This document shows positions 31,262 through 41,901 of a stretch of DNA of 64,000 nucleotides, in pieces. How positions within the stretch are numbered: position 1 is the stretch's first letter; the number at the start of each line of letters is the position of its first letter. This DNA comes from Massospora cicadina (lineage: Eukaryota; Entomophthoromycota; Entomophthoromycetes; Entomophthorales; Entomophthoraceae). The notes below the pieces were generated by a model. That model was not told where the DNA came from. It ran no database searches and saw only the letters and a program-made list of their open reading frames with translations. Location: the NCBI GenBank assembly GCA_022478985.1, contig JAKSZP010000193.1:62001-126000 (forward strand), read 5' to 3'. Made by a program: the position numbers and the translations under genes.

Positions 31262-33104
31262 AAGGTAGAGGGGCTATTAATTCCCTAACTAAGTATCAGT
31301 TCATTCACGTCTCCTCAACCTCCACCCTTGGAATCACTCTGTAGGAGAAGCCCTAGGAAAGACCTGCCCAGGCGCGGGACCCAGACCTGAGCAGGTGATC
31401 ACCATAATCCCCTGTGACTCTGAGATCACTAGCCTAGCTCAGGAGCAAGAGACGCAAAAAAAACTCACCAAAACTGGGACCTATCCTTTGATGACACAGC
31501 AACCAGTCAACCCATAAATTTGGAGGTACTAGTGAGAGTGTAACCCTCGCTTCAGCCTCTGAACATGCTGAAGCCTACTCATCTCCATGACAAGGCTACA
31601 TTATACAAAAGGTCAGATAGTAAAAATATTGCCCTCCTATCCCCCTTGTGACTTGCATCCCTAACCAGTGAGGAGAACACATTACAAGTATCACCCTCCT
31701 TGTAATCATCAGCACCAAACTTTTATCTAGTTAATTTTGTTATTGGTCAAGCCCTTTAACCAGAAGCAGAGTTGGCAAGTGAATTTACTGGTTGATATGT
31801 GCGCATCCCAAAATTTTTTTAAGCTTGGAGTTAGAAGACTTATTGGAACTTTTCCATGATCCTAAGGCACTTTATGATGGGAGTTGCGTTCCATAACATC
31901 CCCTTTTATGAAATCCAGTCCTTAGTATCCTTACATGGAAGTATCAGACTACCTAAAAAACTATTTATTGCCGTCAACTAACTCTTATATCCTGCCATTA
32001 TAGGGGTTGAGTGGTAGCAAAAGCTTAATTTGTGGTACAACTTAATGAACAGGATTAGATGGCAAGTGATTATAAAAATATAGAAGTGCGTACCCCTATG
32101 ATTTCTGACCCACCTATGAATAGATAGCAGATATGGATCCCATCCCCAACTCCTGGTTTGACTCACCTTCAAACCAACGCAGCCCTACTCCACTTCTGGG
32201 AATTTTGAATGCATCATAAGATATGTTGACCTCTTTAATACCATAAAGGACATATATTATGGCTCATATCAGCTTTTTTTTTTTGGTTAAAATCATGGTT
32301 TAGTTAAGATCAATTTCTATCAACCCTTTGTCTTCAAATTAGCAGGCTACCTTAGCAAGTAGGTCTCTGACATGCTCAAAAAGGGACAAAGATTGTGGTC
32401 CTCCCCAAGTAAGATCCCCTATTTTTTTTAAAAAGCTAATGATTCTCACCTCACTTGTGGAATATGGCAGCCACAATATAGAAAGTTCTTTAATCATACC
32501 CTATACCATGTAACAAAAGTTGCGTGTTATGTTAGAAAGTAAAATTCTTCAGCAAGCTGTATTTTCCTGAACGCTATAACCAGATTGGCAACAATGAGGG
32601 TAATATGGTTGACAGCATGTTTCACCAGAAAATTTAACTTTTAATTTTTTGCATAACACCTTGTGGGAATAAAACAACACTTCATGTATCAGAACATATC
32701 ATATACCATTATATATACACCAATTTATAGTGTGTATCATTACTTATATGGAGAATATATTGGTTTTATCTAAAAAAATGTATACTATGATCAGAATATT
32801 TAGAAATTGATGAGCGTCTCATCCATGCAAACCTAATAATCAAGGTGAGTAAATATTAATTTCTGAAACAACACCTTTCTAGGAAACAATATAATAACCA
32901 AGGGATGCACAATTGCTCCTGATAATGAAGCCAAAATTATTAATTAAGCTAGTCACTCAACCTTGTCAGAATCAAGGAGCGTCCTGGCCACTTGCAACTT
33001 CCAAAAGATTTTTATTCTTTAATTATCAGAGGTGGTTACAATCTATACTCTGCCTTCAGAAAATAATAATCTTATTTGATATCTGTTGTGATGCTGCCTT
33101 CAAC
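31262..33104 (+). mobile_element. Decayed Gypsy remnant K (gag?-protease region)
   Basis: Directly right of J. A retropepsin-like core is the only firm domain (31785). Upstream 31262-31750 may be gag, but nothing diagnostic is visible; 32160-33104 is AT-rich and shows no gene. At the right it ends at an I-type LTR start (33105), so it may be an old I-related element. Confidence 0.5.
31770..31990 (+). pseudogene. Aspartic protease fragment, remnant K
   Basis: Frame reads VNLLVDMCASQNFF: Asp-Met-Cys at the Asp-Thr-Gly position, with the hydrophobic strand before it and Ala-Ser-x-Asn-Phe after it as in LVDTGASxNFI of fungal Gypsy proteases. After about 31860 stops dominate. Confidence 0.6.
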
Positions 33105-33270
33105 TGTAAGTTCTGATGCCTAGACTCTCCTCCTGGACCTTGAGCAGTACCCCTTCAGGCATATGAGGGACCCCAGGCTCTTGTGGCTCCCTTATCTCAG
33201 CTTAATGATTTGTAACACATGTTAGATGTGCAATGGGTTACTGTAAGGATAGTGTCTCTAACTACAAAGA
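33105..33270 (+). repeat. I-type LTR, 5' fragment
   Basis: Starts TGTAAGTTCTGATGCC. Aligns with the start of the LTR at 33495 (TACCCCTTCAGGCATATGAG against CACCCCTTCCGGATGAAGAG) and with the element I LTRs (GTGGCTCCCTTATCTCAGC). Truncated at about 33270. 33271-33494 shows no gene. Confidence 0.6.
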
Positions 33271-33494
33271 AAACCCACCAAACCAATTAAGAAAAGCGCA
33301 CCATTTACAGTGACAACACCTTTACAGCCTACAAATAATACTCAAGATACCGCAGAAGTGAGAATAACATGAGGCCAGCGAAAAGTTAAATGTGATATAT
33401 AAATATAAAAAACTTAATTGGGAGTAATAAAGATGACCAACAGAGAGTTTAGACAGACATACCATACTTTAAGGGAAATTGGGAAGATGTGTCT

Positions 33495-34570
33495 TGTAAG
33501 TCTTGGGGACCAGCCCTTGCAACTGGATAGGGTTCAGCACCCCTTCCGGATGAAGAGGGGCCCCAAGGCTCCAGCGGACCCTCTGTCACAGCTGGGCGAC
33601 CACGCCCATGTGATAGATGAGCACTCGGTGACAGCTTTCCTGCCCAAAGCCATCCTACTCCCACCTCTTCCCCCCTCTTCAATCCTGGTAAGGTTGATAG
33701 AAGGGTTCTGCAGGGAGATGGCACACATCAGGGGGCATGGAGAGGGCCCTGGGTCCACCCACTCCCCAGGCAAGCCATGGCTAAAATTTGGAAAATGACA
33801 ATTTCCAACCTTGGAGCCCGGCCAGTAATTTTCCAGACTGGGGGAGCCGGTTCAGATTGGTCTGCTTCAGAATCCAGATCAGAATACAGCTCATATTTTG
33901 AACCTGGTTCTGAATGACTCAGATCATCTGGACTAATGCTCTGAAATGGATCCAGGGAGTTTGGATAACACAAATGGCCCAATCAAGGGACCAGCTCAAA
34001 TTGCAAGAAATCTGATCCATGGACCCTGCCTCCTGGGATGAATCAGGACTTCCCAAGCCAATCGAATGGGCCAACTTGAGTCACCTGGACCCAGATCAGT
34101 AGTATTGACTTGGCTTGCCCAAGAATTTGGGAAGTCTTGCAAAAATTTTCTAAGCTTTTGCTAGAATTGGGAGCCACCTTCTACCCCCTCCAAGCCAGCC
34201 AACCAAATCTCTTCCCCATCCCCTGAATGCCCAATCCCTCAATGCCTCCCCATGCCTATTGCCAAGTTTAAAAGGCAACTGCCCCCACCAAGGGCAGTTG
34301 TCAGTTCATTCTTTTGCCTTTCGTTAATTAAAATCTAAAAAATCCGCCTAGTTTACTGCAGTCTCTGTCTGCCTTTGAAATTTTTTAATCAATTTCATAT
34401 ATCTATCCAATGAAGCATGCTGACTAAAATCCAAAAAAACCGCCTAGTTTCCCGCATCCTCCACCAGCCTTAAAAATTTATAAACAGTTCCGTTGATTGA
34501 TCCATTGAAGTGCACTGTCACCCAAATCCTCTTGCCGATGTTTTCCAACTGGATTATCCAGTCACTCAAT
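33495..34570 (+). repeat. I-type LTR, diverged and nearly complete
   Basis: Starts TGTAAGTCTTGGGGACCAGC as the LTRs of I start TGTAACCTTAGGGAACTACC. Further matches: AGCTGGGCGACCACGCCCAT, and the promoter region AGTTTAAAAGGCAACTGCC...AGTTGTCAGTTCATT against the TATA region of I. The right end is not fixed. It contains a 99-bp tandem duplication. Open frames in it, including one of 126 codons at 33418, are LTR translations and not genes. Confidence 0.68.
34328..34525. repeat. 99-bp tandem duplication inside the I-type LTR
   Basis: Two units starting AAAATCTAAAAAATCCGCCT (34328) and AAAATCCAAAAAAACCGCCT (about 34427), each followed by AGTTT, a TC-rich part, a CCTTnAAA segment and ATCCAnTGAAG. 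Units about 75% alike. Confidence 0.8.
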
Positions 34571-34577
34571 CCTGCAC

Positions 34578-35278
34578 ATGGCAGCAGATTGGAAATGTAT
34601 AATCTGCCCCACCCCCAACGACAAACCCACTGCTTCATTCAATTTCATGCATCTTTTAAATGGAGACCCTTCCATATATTCAGTTGCCAAGTCCGCCAAA
34701 ACTGCTCCCCAGTTGGAGCAGCCCCAATGCATCCCTGGCCTGCTGCGTGTGGGTTTGGCTTTCATAGCCACCCCTGCCGCTGCAGGTCCAGCCCACCAGC
34801 GGGACCTAGAGCACCCCCTCCAGGGGAAGCTCAATCCCAGCCCCTCTCATGGAGTTTACCATACTTCTGCAATTATTTCCAATAGCGTGGAGGCCTCTGT
34901 GCCATTCCCCGCTGGCATTCAAGCCCCCTATATGAGTCTGAAGGCCAGGAACTGCGAACCCTGGAGGAGTCATCATCCTCCCTGCCTCTCCCATCCTTGG
35001 GGGTTGCCCCCACAAGACTCGCAGTTGCCCCCAGTGCAACCATCTGGTTTGCCTTGGGGGCCTTTGGTATGTTACTGAACGTTTGCTTTCCTCACGTCTC
35101 TCATAGATCCCCACTTCTATTAGTCACCCAGACCACTATTCCTCTGGCATTCTGGGGCCTCCACTGTGTGCTCGTGCACCCTGACTGGGAGCCCAGTCTA
35201 GTTCTTCTTAGCCGTATCCATGACAGGCCTCAATCATTATGTTGGTTTTTGGATTTGATTCTTGTCAATAGGACATGA
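34578..35278 (+). other. Unassigned GC-richer segment with a Pro-rich open frame
   Basis: A frame of 166 codons (34578-35078) starts MAADWKCIICPTPNDKPTAS and ends LPWGPLVCY. It is rich in Pro, Ser and Ala and shows no domain I recognise. A partly overlapping frame of 93 codons (34997-35278) also lacks motifs. Its place right after an LTR makes a gag leader or pseudogene of that element possible, but nothing in the sequence proves coding. Confidence 0.35.
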
Positions 35279-35323
35279 CTACCAATGATAGTAGTTCTAT
35301 AATCTAACTATGTGTGAAATCAA

Positions 35324-35336
35324 GACTCTGATACCA
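35324..35336 (-). promoter_or_regulatory. Candidate tRNA primer binding site (minus strand)
   Basis: On the minus strand TGGTATCAGAGTC, the well-known form of the initiator-Met tRNA site of many LTR elements, two bases after AATAATCA. It would follow a short LTR at 35339-35632. Confidence 0.45.
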
Positions 35337-35338
35337 GC

Positions 35339-35632
35339 TGATTATTGCCATTCTAACTAATATTGAATTGTGTAAATGATAAAAACCGCGTTCTGAAATT
35401 AACAAAATGAACCATCATCATTTAAAATATAATGGAATTGTCATCCTCATTAAAGTTTTCTGAGACCCCATCACGCGATTAATATAGATTAGCCTGGGAC
35501 TAATTAGCCTGAATTTCAGCGTTTATCCACAGTGCATTTGTTGTCAGGGAGGGCGGCCAACTTGACACTTTAGCCTTTCTTATTTTCTCTTTGTCCAAAT
35601 GATTCACTATAGAAATCATTTCATGGGACATA
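35339..35632 (-). repeat. Candidate short LTR after the N chromodomain
   Basis: Minus strand: after a purine-rich GAGGGTAAATTTA the sequence TGTCCCATGAAATG may begin an LTR that ends AATAATCA before TGGTATCAGAGTC. About 294 bp. No second copy in the window, so borders are tentative. Confidence 0.4.
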
Positions 35633-35837
35633 AATTTACCCTCTTGTTTCTGTGGCAACTACCCTCCCATGGGAGCATTGGCCTGAGAGAAGTTCTCATG
35701 TATTGGGGGTATCTTCATGACTGCAACTACAAGGGGTGAACTTGCGACCAGTGGCATCCAGAAAGAGTTTATGTAATGCTTTAAATCATGTCTTGGGCAT
35801 GGCCACAATTGCAAGATGGGACCAGCTGTTATCTGAA

Positions 35838-36130
35838 GCATCAAACCCCTTCCATGATATCGAGTCTTCCAGCCTTCTTCTCAAGCGATGAGAGGCCACA
35901 ATTTCCACCACCACCCACTCTGGCGCCCCATCTACTAGATATGAATCTTTGGTCTCAGGAGGGAGACCCTTGCCGGAATCAGTTTACTCTTGTGAAATGT
36001 GGCAACGATGCAGAACTTTGGCGGAAGATCCTGCTGGTATGAGGCATAACCCACCTTCCTAACCAAGTGGTAAGATATTACTCTCTATGATCCCAACTTC
36101 TTGCATGGCTGCTTAATAGAGGATTATTGA
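35838..36130 (-). pseudogene. Integrase C-terminus and chromodomain of chromovirus N (H-like)
   Basis: Minus strand: a GPY-type stretch LVRKVGYASYQQDLPP (about 36090-36040), then SYLVDGAPEWVVVEIVASHR, LRRRLEDSISWKGFDASDNS and W at 35930-35840. It matches the H chromodomain (SYLVDGALEWEVEEFVASR, SWKEFDVAENSW) residue by residue in order. Frame changes occur between the two. The upstream integrase is cut off by element L. Confidence 0.78.
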
Positions 36131-37325
36131 GATTTGTGTTATTTTGAAGGCTAAGTCCTTCAAAGGCTATATATGTATTAGTTGCTAAAGCTCTAGTGAA
36201 ATATCCTATCAGATTTCTGTCACTAGGTCAAATCTCTTTATGCAAGAGTAATTTTCATCAAGGCAAAACTCTGTTAAAAAGGACAATATCTCTAATAAGG
36301 CTAGATAAAATCAACAATACAAGCAAAAAGGTTTTTTTATGCATTATAATCCAAGGGATACTTATAAATTAGATGGAAGTCTAGGTAAAATAGGGCACAG
36401 CGATTTCTGGAATGAGTGGCGGAATGTCGAGGATTTCAGAGGACACAATCTTTCCTGATCAATATGGTAGATTTGGAAGGTCCCAAATTGTAAGATCTTC
36501 AGCAGCTAATCTGGCATATTGAGAAGGGATTTGAGATGTCAGTTGCTGTCATGGTTAAATGACATGATACTAGGTACAGATAGTCAAAATAAAACAGAGC
36601 GTGAAGATACCTAGGGGAAAAAGCTGACAAACCTTCCCAATCTGAAGCGCAACCTGGACCAACTCTGGGTAAAGGCAAAATATGCTCAGTTGGCTCAGGG
36701 GGTGCACGTGATGGACACTGGGGAGTTACATCCTCATCCCTGCGGTGCACAAGTTATTGTTTATATAAAGACAGGTTGTTACATTTGGTAGAAGAATAGG
36801 GCTTCAAAACCGTTCAGTTTACCATATCGCCAAATCTGGCAAAATCTATCCAAAGTCAATCACTTGAGTGAGAGCATACTTAAGTTATCATACCACAGAG
36901 GATGATGGTTTATGTTTATTAGTTGCATTGGCCCAGTGCATCGTTCAATGGGAAATGACCCCCTGATTCTTTATAATTATTGTTTTAATACCAACCTTCT
37001 TTATTGGTTAACTGGTTCATTAAACCCCATTATTTTTACGCTTTTTCTAATGATCCCTTGGTCTGACCTGCGAGTGGACCTCAATGAGAAAGTTTATAAC
37101 AACATAGGTCATCTAATTTTTTTCTAAAATAACGATGGATTCTGGTGCACACCAGGGAAAGTCTGGTTTCCTCCAGATCAAGGCACCCAAGCACCCTGTC
37201 TCCAACTTGCACGTGGTTATGGACTCCTCCCTAGGGTCCAACTAAGTTCTGTTTTTAGGGTACTTAGTTGTTTAAAACAATTTTATACACCCTGTCCCTG
37301 GGTCCCCTGTGCAACAACAGCATTC

Positions 37326-39246
37326 TTTTTTTTAAGTAAGCCGACTGGGGGATGGACATTACTGAAACTAAAACTAAAAACTAGAAACTAACGTAACTAA
37401 TTGGTTCAAACAAAACGCCCAAATTAGCATATTTAGTGAAACACTTCAAACAAAACAACCAACCAGGTGGGCAGCAGAAACCGCTTATCCCTCCTTGGTG
37501 GAAGGGAAGGGGTTCGGGGGGCTCATCTTCAGCAGCATTTTCTTCCTCCCATAGTAGAGTGAATGTCAAGGCGGACAGTAAGGGCGTTGGGGCATCTGCA
37601 GCATGTGGTTCGATTTTGCTAAAAATTGGTATTTCATGGAAATTGCCAGCTAGGTAAATGACAATGATATATTCAGTTAGAGCTTTTTCAGCTTTAATGC
37701 GGGCATCTGGGAGTTTAACAAATGTGGCGATGTTGGTTCAGGTAATTTTAGCTTTTGGGTTCCATGCTATAGTTGCCACGTTCTGGATAGCATCATTAAC
37801 ATTTTTGTATAACTGTTTTACTGTGATTATACTCTTTTGAGTAAGAGTTTCATGGATAACAGGAGGTGGAATTCCTCCTGTGAGCATAGCCACTGATTTG
37901 GTGACAGCTTTATGAAGGGGGTGACAATCTGGTGTTGCAGCTGCTTTGACTGCAAGCTGGTGATCACTGCAAAATGATTCGGCATTTGGCTGTGGGGTAT
38001 AAAGTCAAGGGGGGTATTTGGCATCCCATTCTGCATCAACAAACCACTCAATTTGTAGAGATGATTCTTCAATGAGTTTCTCTAATTAGTCAATTTCAGC
38101 CAAGAACTTCCATGGGTTTTGGTTGAATTGAATAGGGGAATAGGCGTACAGTTGAGATTTGGTTAATTCATTTAAGGAAGCATGGATCAAAGTGGGATAA
38201 TCCAATGCTTGATTGGAGGAATCATTTGTGGCATTGGGGCGAGGCGGAGGCTGATTGGTGGCTGCAGGTACAGCTGCAGCTTCCAGTTTTGGGGGAGGGT
38301 GAGGTAGGATTGTGCCCCATACTGGAACTTGTACGGGGTGGGTGGCAGATTGGAGGTTGGTGGACGATTCATCCGATCCATTAGAAGTGGCTAAGGATGG
38401 GCACTTGTGTTTCATGTGGTCCAACTCATAACATGATGGACAGATCATCCGCCCGCCCTTGACGTGGGCCCAAAATGGATGGTTGGGTGCTGAAGGAATA
38501 ACAGTGTGAGGGGGAATTGACGCAGCAATAATACTAAATTCAGGGCTAATTGTGGCATATGCCCGAGGCCCAGTGAATCATGTGGTCCCATTTGGGACCA
38601 GAAATTGTATGATGGGGTTGGAGCCATAGGCTGCCAAACTGTCCATCAGCTCCTGGTGGAGCACTTCGGGGGGAGGTGGGTGGGCAAACCAGCAAACTGG
38701 ACCACCAAAGTGGTGTCTGCTGGGAGCTGGGCCCGAGTTGTGGGGAGAGGGGTGCCCTGGAATACCAGGGGCACAGTTGCTGCAGTGACAGCATCAGCTT
38801 CACAGGTGAAGCCAAGGTCGAAATACCCCTTATAGGGGTTGAAATCTATAAAACCGGTGGGTGTCATCACCGCATGTGCCATTTTGATAATGGCTTGGTT
38901 GTGGTATGGGAATAGTTTCCCATATTCAACCCTTAGGCCATAGAACATGTTGCTCTGGGGGAGCACCAGGGGGCAGCGAGGTAATGCTTGGGTATAAGTA
39001 AGGTGGGCATCAAGATCCTTGGGAGGAAAGAATCATCCCAAGGATTTGGAATGACTGGGTGAACCAGTCCAAGCGCGTTTTCCTGCTAGACAGAAAATGG
39101 AGGGGGAGTTTCGCCGCTGCCCCACACTGGAGCAGCTGGCGGAGAATCTGAGGACATCATAGTGAAACTACAATGGGTAATTAGGATTTGCTTTTATTAA
39201 TTTGTGTAATTTTGCTTGGAAAGTTATGACAAGCGAAAAAAGATTC
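37326..39246 (-). mobile_element. LINE family 2: ORF1-only insertion with poly(A) and target duplication
   Basis: 1.9 kb insertion flanked by CAACAACAGCATTC (37312-37325) and CAACAGCAGCATTC (39247-39260), a 14-bp duplication with one mismatch. On the minus strand it runs from a short leader through one ORF1 to a poly(A) run at 37326. There is no ORF2: no endonuclease or reverse transcriptase motif in either strand. It therefore resembles mammalian HAL1 elements (L1 derivatives that keep only ORF1), presumably moved by enzymes of another LINE. Confidence 0.85.
37381..39185 (-). pseudogene. ORF1 (gag-like, zinc knuckle) of LINE family 2
   Basis: Minus strand, about 600 codons in several frames from two ATGs near 39170 (MMSSDSPPAAPVWGSGE) to a stop at 37381. 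Conserved part 38966-38460: SNMFYGLRVEYGKLFPYHNQ, GYFDLGFTCEADAVTAATV, VVQFAGLPTHLPP, then NHPFWAHVKGG. Zinc knuckle ICPSCYELDHMKHKCPSL at 38401-38442 (C-x2-C-x4-H-x4-C). A Pro/Asn-rich linker follows. The C-terminal part contains an Ala/Lys-rich helix-like stretch and EEENAAEDEPPEPLPFHQGG. At least three frameshifts. Order of parts matches ORF1 of LINE families 1 and 3. Confidence 0.83.
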
Positions 39247-39367
39247 CAACAGCAGCATTCTAGGTGCTCAATTTTTGTTGTTATTAGTGACGAGGTCCTT
39301 AATTGTGTTGCTGTGCATTCAACGCCAGCCTGCAGTGAATGAGAGAGTTACAAACATACTCATGATA

Positions 39368-39500
39368 ATTGATCTCCTTGGAGTTCCTCAGTCATTGCGA
39401 TTTCAGTACTTTCTGCAGTGGCAGAACTCCATTAATCAGGTTACAGATTATTTGGATTTAGAGTTCATCCAAGATAGTGTGAATCCCCTCATTCTTAACA
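39368..39500 (-). repeat. Start of the 3' LTR of element L
   Basis: On the minus strand, after a CTTGAGGGGGG polypurine tract like that of B, TGTTAAGAATGAGGGGATTC begins the LTR. It is cut by the H-type LTR at 39367 and probably continues at 36546-36150. Confidence 0.65.
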
Positions 39501-40560
39501 AAACCCCCCTCAAGGTCTTGCTGAGGAGTGACATAGTTTTGGAGAAATCTATCATTTACTTGATTTATAACAGAGCCTGATTTGATGAGGCGATTGAGTA
39601 CTCTGGTCTACAAAGGTAAATCACTCAATATGGTCCTGAACATAGATTATTAAGTTTGTGAACTTGACCCCTGTTCAGTGGTAGTAGAAAAAGAACAAAT
39701 CTTCTAGCAGACACTTAGGCAAAACTGATTTCTGGGATTTGCTTCTATCCACTTCTCATTTACTTATAGTCCCCATAAATTTGGCAGCTAAAGCTTTTAG
39801 TTGGAATATATTAATCCGCAAGCCTTTGCATTGCTAGCCCAGCTGTTTCCAGCATGGAGTTTTTCATTATGGGTTGAACTCTTAAGGGTAAAATTAGCTC
39901 TCAGCCATATAGAGCTCAAAAAGGGAACATCTGGAAGATCTGATGGTAGCTCACTTGCTATGCCAATAAAGCAACCAAAAGGTATTTGTTCCACTAGGGT
40001 GGGTCATATAGAGCCATCTTGTGGAGGATGTTGATTAAAGTTCCAATGGATTGTTCCACTGTTCCATTGGTAGTGGGATGATATAGGACAATTTAATAGG
40101 GACACGTGACCTTTAAAAAATTAAGGTCAACGATTATTTGAGATATGAAGTTGGTGCCATTATCAATTAACAGGAACTTTAGGCTACCTGGTGGGTAAAG
40201 ACCTGTTAAAGTAAAAAAAGAGGTCGCTTAATAAGTGGGCGAGGCAACCAAGGTTGCTTCAACCCATTTTGAGAAGTGATCAACTGCTAGTATGATACAT
40301 CAATGGCCATAAAACGCCATAGGTAGCAGACCAATAATTTTAATGCTGATGATAGCAAATGGGGCGATAGGACTCACAACCAGGTATTGATGTTGGATTG
40401 TGAGGCTTCTGGTTAACACAAATGAGACAAGAATCAATAATATCTTGGATCACCTCAATCATTTCTTTCCCAGTAACATCACTCTTCCAGCCACTGATTG
40501 GGTTTCCTTACAGCGCCATGGCCTACAGTTAAAGGGGCCTCCAGGGCAGCTTCTTTTCTA
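39501..40560 (-). pseudogene. Integrase of element L
   Basis: Minus strand. A Cys pair CLICVNQKPHNPTSIPG (about 40440) closes the zinc-binding part. The core shows LKFLLIDNGTNFIS with the second catalytic Asp (about 40190) and YHPTTNGTVEQSIGTLINIL with the Glu (about 40080). The C-terminal segment ends INQVNDRFLQNYVTPQQDLE, parallel to INRVHGRFL.PYTPPNILE of B. Several stops. No chromodomain belongs to this integrase; the one at 35838 is from N. Confidence 0.82.
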
Positions 40561-40739
40561 GCTGAGGGGCGGACATAAGGCATATAAGAGGCTCCAACCT
40601 GTTTTAAAATAATATGTATTCAATCTGAGTCCACTTGCCCATCTTCTGTAATCCTTGCTGAACCACAAGAGTCTCTCAGCTCCATTCCTCAGGTTTCAAA
40701 ACTAGTACGTATTTCCAGTCTTACTTGGAGGCATATAAT

Positions 40740-41244
40740 GTCATTATGAGTAGTTGAGACAATATGTCAGTGTTTTGATATATGATTTTGGTGAGATGGA
40801 CAATGAAAAAGTTGTAACTATGGAGTTTGAGAGCCCATTGGGTTACCCGTCCATCAGGATTCTTCATCTTTATAGTTACCTTAAAGAGACATTGTCCGTA
40901 ACTACTGTAAAATGATTTGATAAAATGAGAACAAAGATGCTTGAGGACAAGAAAGACAGATAGGCAACTATTTTAAGTAATGCTGCAATTTCTCTCTGCC
41001 CATGTTAGTGTTAGATGAAGTATGCTATGGATGATCAATTTGATTTGCATCAAATTGTGCTAGAATGGCCCTAACAGCCACATCACTACCATTAGTAAAA
41101 AGGATAAATGGTTTATCAAATTTGGGAGGTATCAATACAGGGACAATCATGAGAGCTTCTTTTAGAACGTCAAAAGCTTGTTATTGAGTTTTTCCAATGG
41201 AGAAAAACCTCCTTATGGAGCAGATATGTCAGAGGTTCAGCAAG
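40740..41244 (-). pseudogene. RNase H of element L
   Basis: Minus strand: QAFDVLKEALMIVPVLIPPK and GSDVAVRAILAQFDANQIDHP (first residues of the domain, Asp shifted to Asn), then after a decayed middle DGRVTQWALKLHSYNFFIVH and LTKIIYQNTDILSQL. The preceding connection EPLTYLLHKEVFLHWKNS is at 41240-41190, just left of the solo LTR. Confidence 0.8.
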
Positions 41245-41249
41245 CTCAG

Positions 41250-41896
41250 TGTAACAGATCAAGAGGCATCTGATCCGTACATTGACTCAGATTGGGTGGA
41301 ATTCAATCCAAATGTGGCCCTGGTTCAACAGGCATTGAATTGGGTAAGTTTGGAGCTGGACAAATTGGCCATCCCAAATCTGAATCACCTCCACAGAATG
41401 ATGACGGGCTTACACGGGGTGGGGATAGTGATCCAGTGGAATGATGATTCTTCACTAATGATGTGGTGGTCAGGGCTTGGAGGAGTTTAACTAAATGGAA
41501 AGCTTATTCAATATTTGCAGTGGATTATTTAAGGTAAGAGGCTGCAGCCCTGTAGGGCAGTTGTGTCTTCTATGAGGAATTCAAAAACTTTAAAGGATTT
41601 TGTTAAGCTCAAATTTTATTAATTTTTATAGTAATAAGTCATATCATATCAAAGTCATTAGCTCCACCAGTGAGCTTGGTGTGGCATTGGCGTCGTTCTC
41701 AGACCTTTCCTGGTCCCAGACCCTGCTACTGATGTGCAATGTCATGGGAACAGTGGTCTTAGAATATGTGGCAATGATGAGACATGGCGGTCAGGTTTGG
41801 GATGGGCCTCTGCCAGCCTGTACCTTTTATGTTTAGTAACTTTGCTCTTACTGCCCAATTCATTCGTTGTGCATTGGCGAGAACCCACCCACTACA
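41250..41896 (+). repeat. Solo LTR of the E family (647 bp) in element L
   Basis: TGTAACAGATC...CCACTACA with an exact 5-bp duplication CTCAG (41245-41249 and 41897-41901). Aligns with the E LTRs at the start (ACATTGACTCAGATTGGGTGG against ACATTGACCTATTGGATG) and at the end (AGTGAGCTTGGTGTGGCATT against AGTGAGCTGAACCATGCGTT). It separates the reverse transcriptase and RNase H of L. Confidence 0.88.
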
Positions 41897-41901
41897 CTCA
41901 G

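Larger units (their letters stand above)
36547..39367 (+). repeat. H-type LTR copy, split by an ORF1-only LINE
   Basis: Starts TGTCATGGTTAAATGACA; CCTGGACCAACTCTGGGTA and later blocks align with the other H-type LTRs. After the LINE it resumes at 39261 and ends GAGAGTTACAAACATACTC plus ATGATA. Flanks GTTGC and ATTGA match at only three of five bases, so a decayed duplication is possible but unproven. It lies in the L 3' LTR. Confidence 0.82.

Noticed and set aside
33418..33798. Open frame of 126 codons with a bias for Pro and Leu
   Set aside because: It crosses the start of an I-type LTR (33495). Related translations appear in the element I LTRs only because the DNA is homologous.
37312..39260. 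Processed pseudogene of a host gene (poly(A), target duplication)
   Set aside because: The insert encodes a gag-like protein with a CCHC knuckle and the same domain order as the LINE ORF1 proteins, so a LINE derivative is the better reading.
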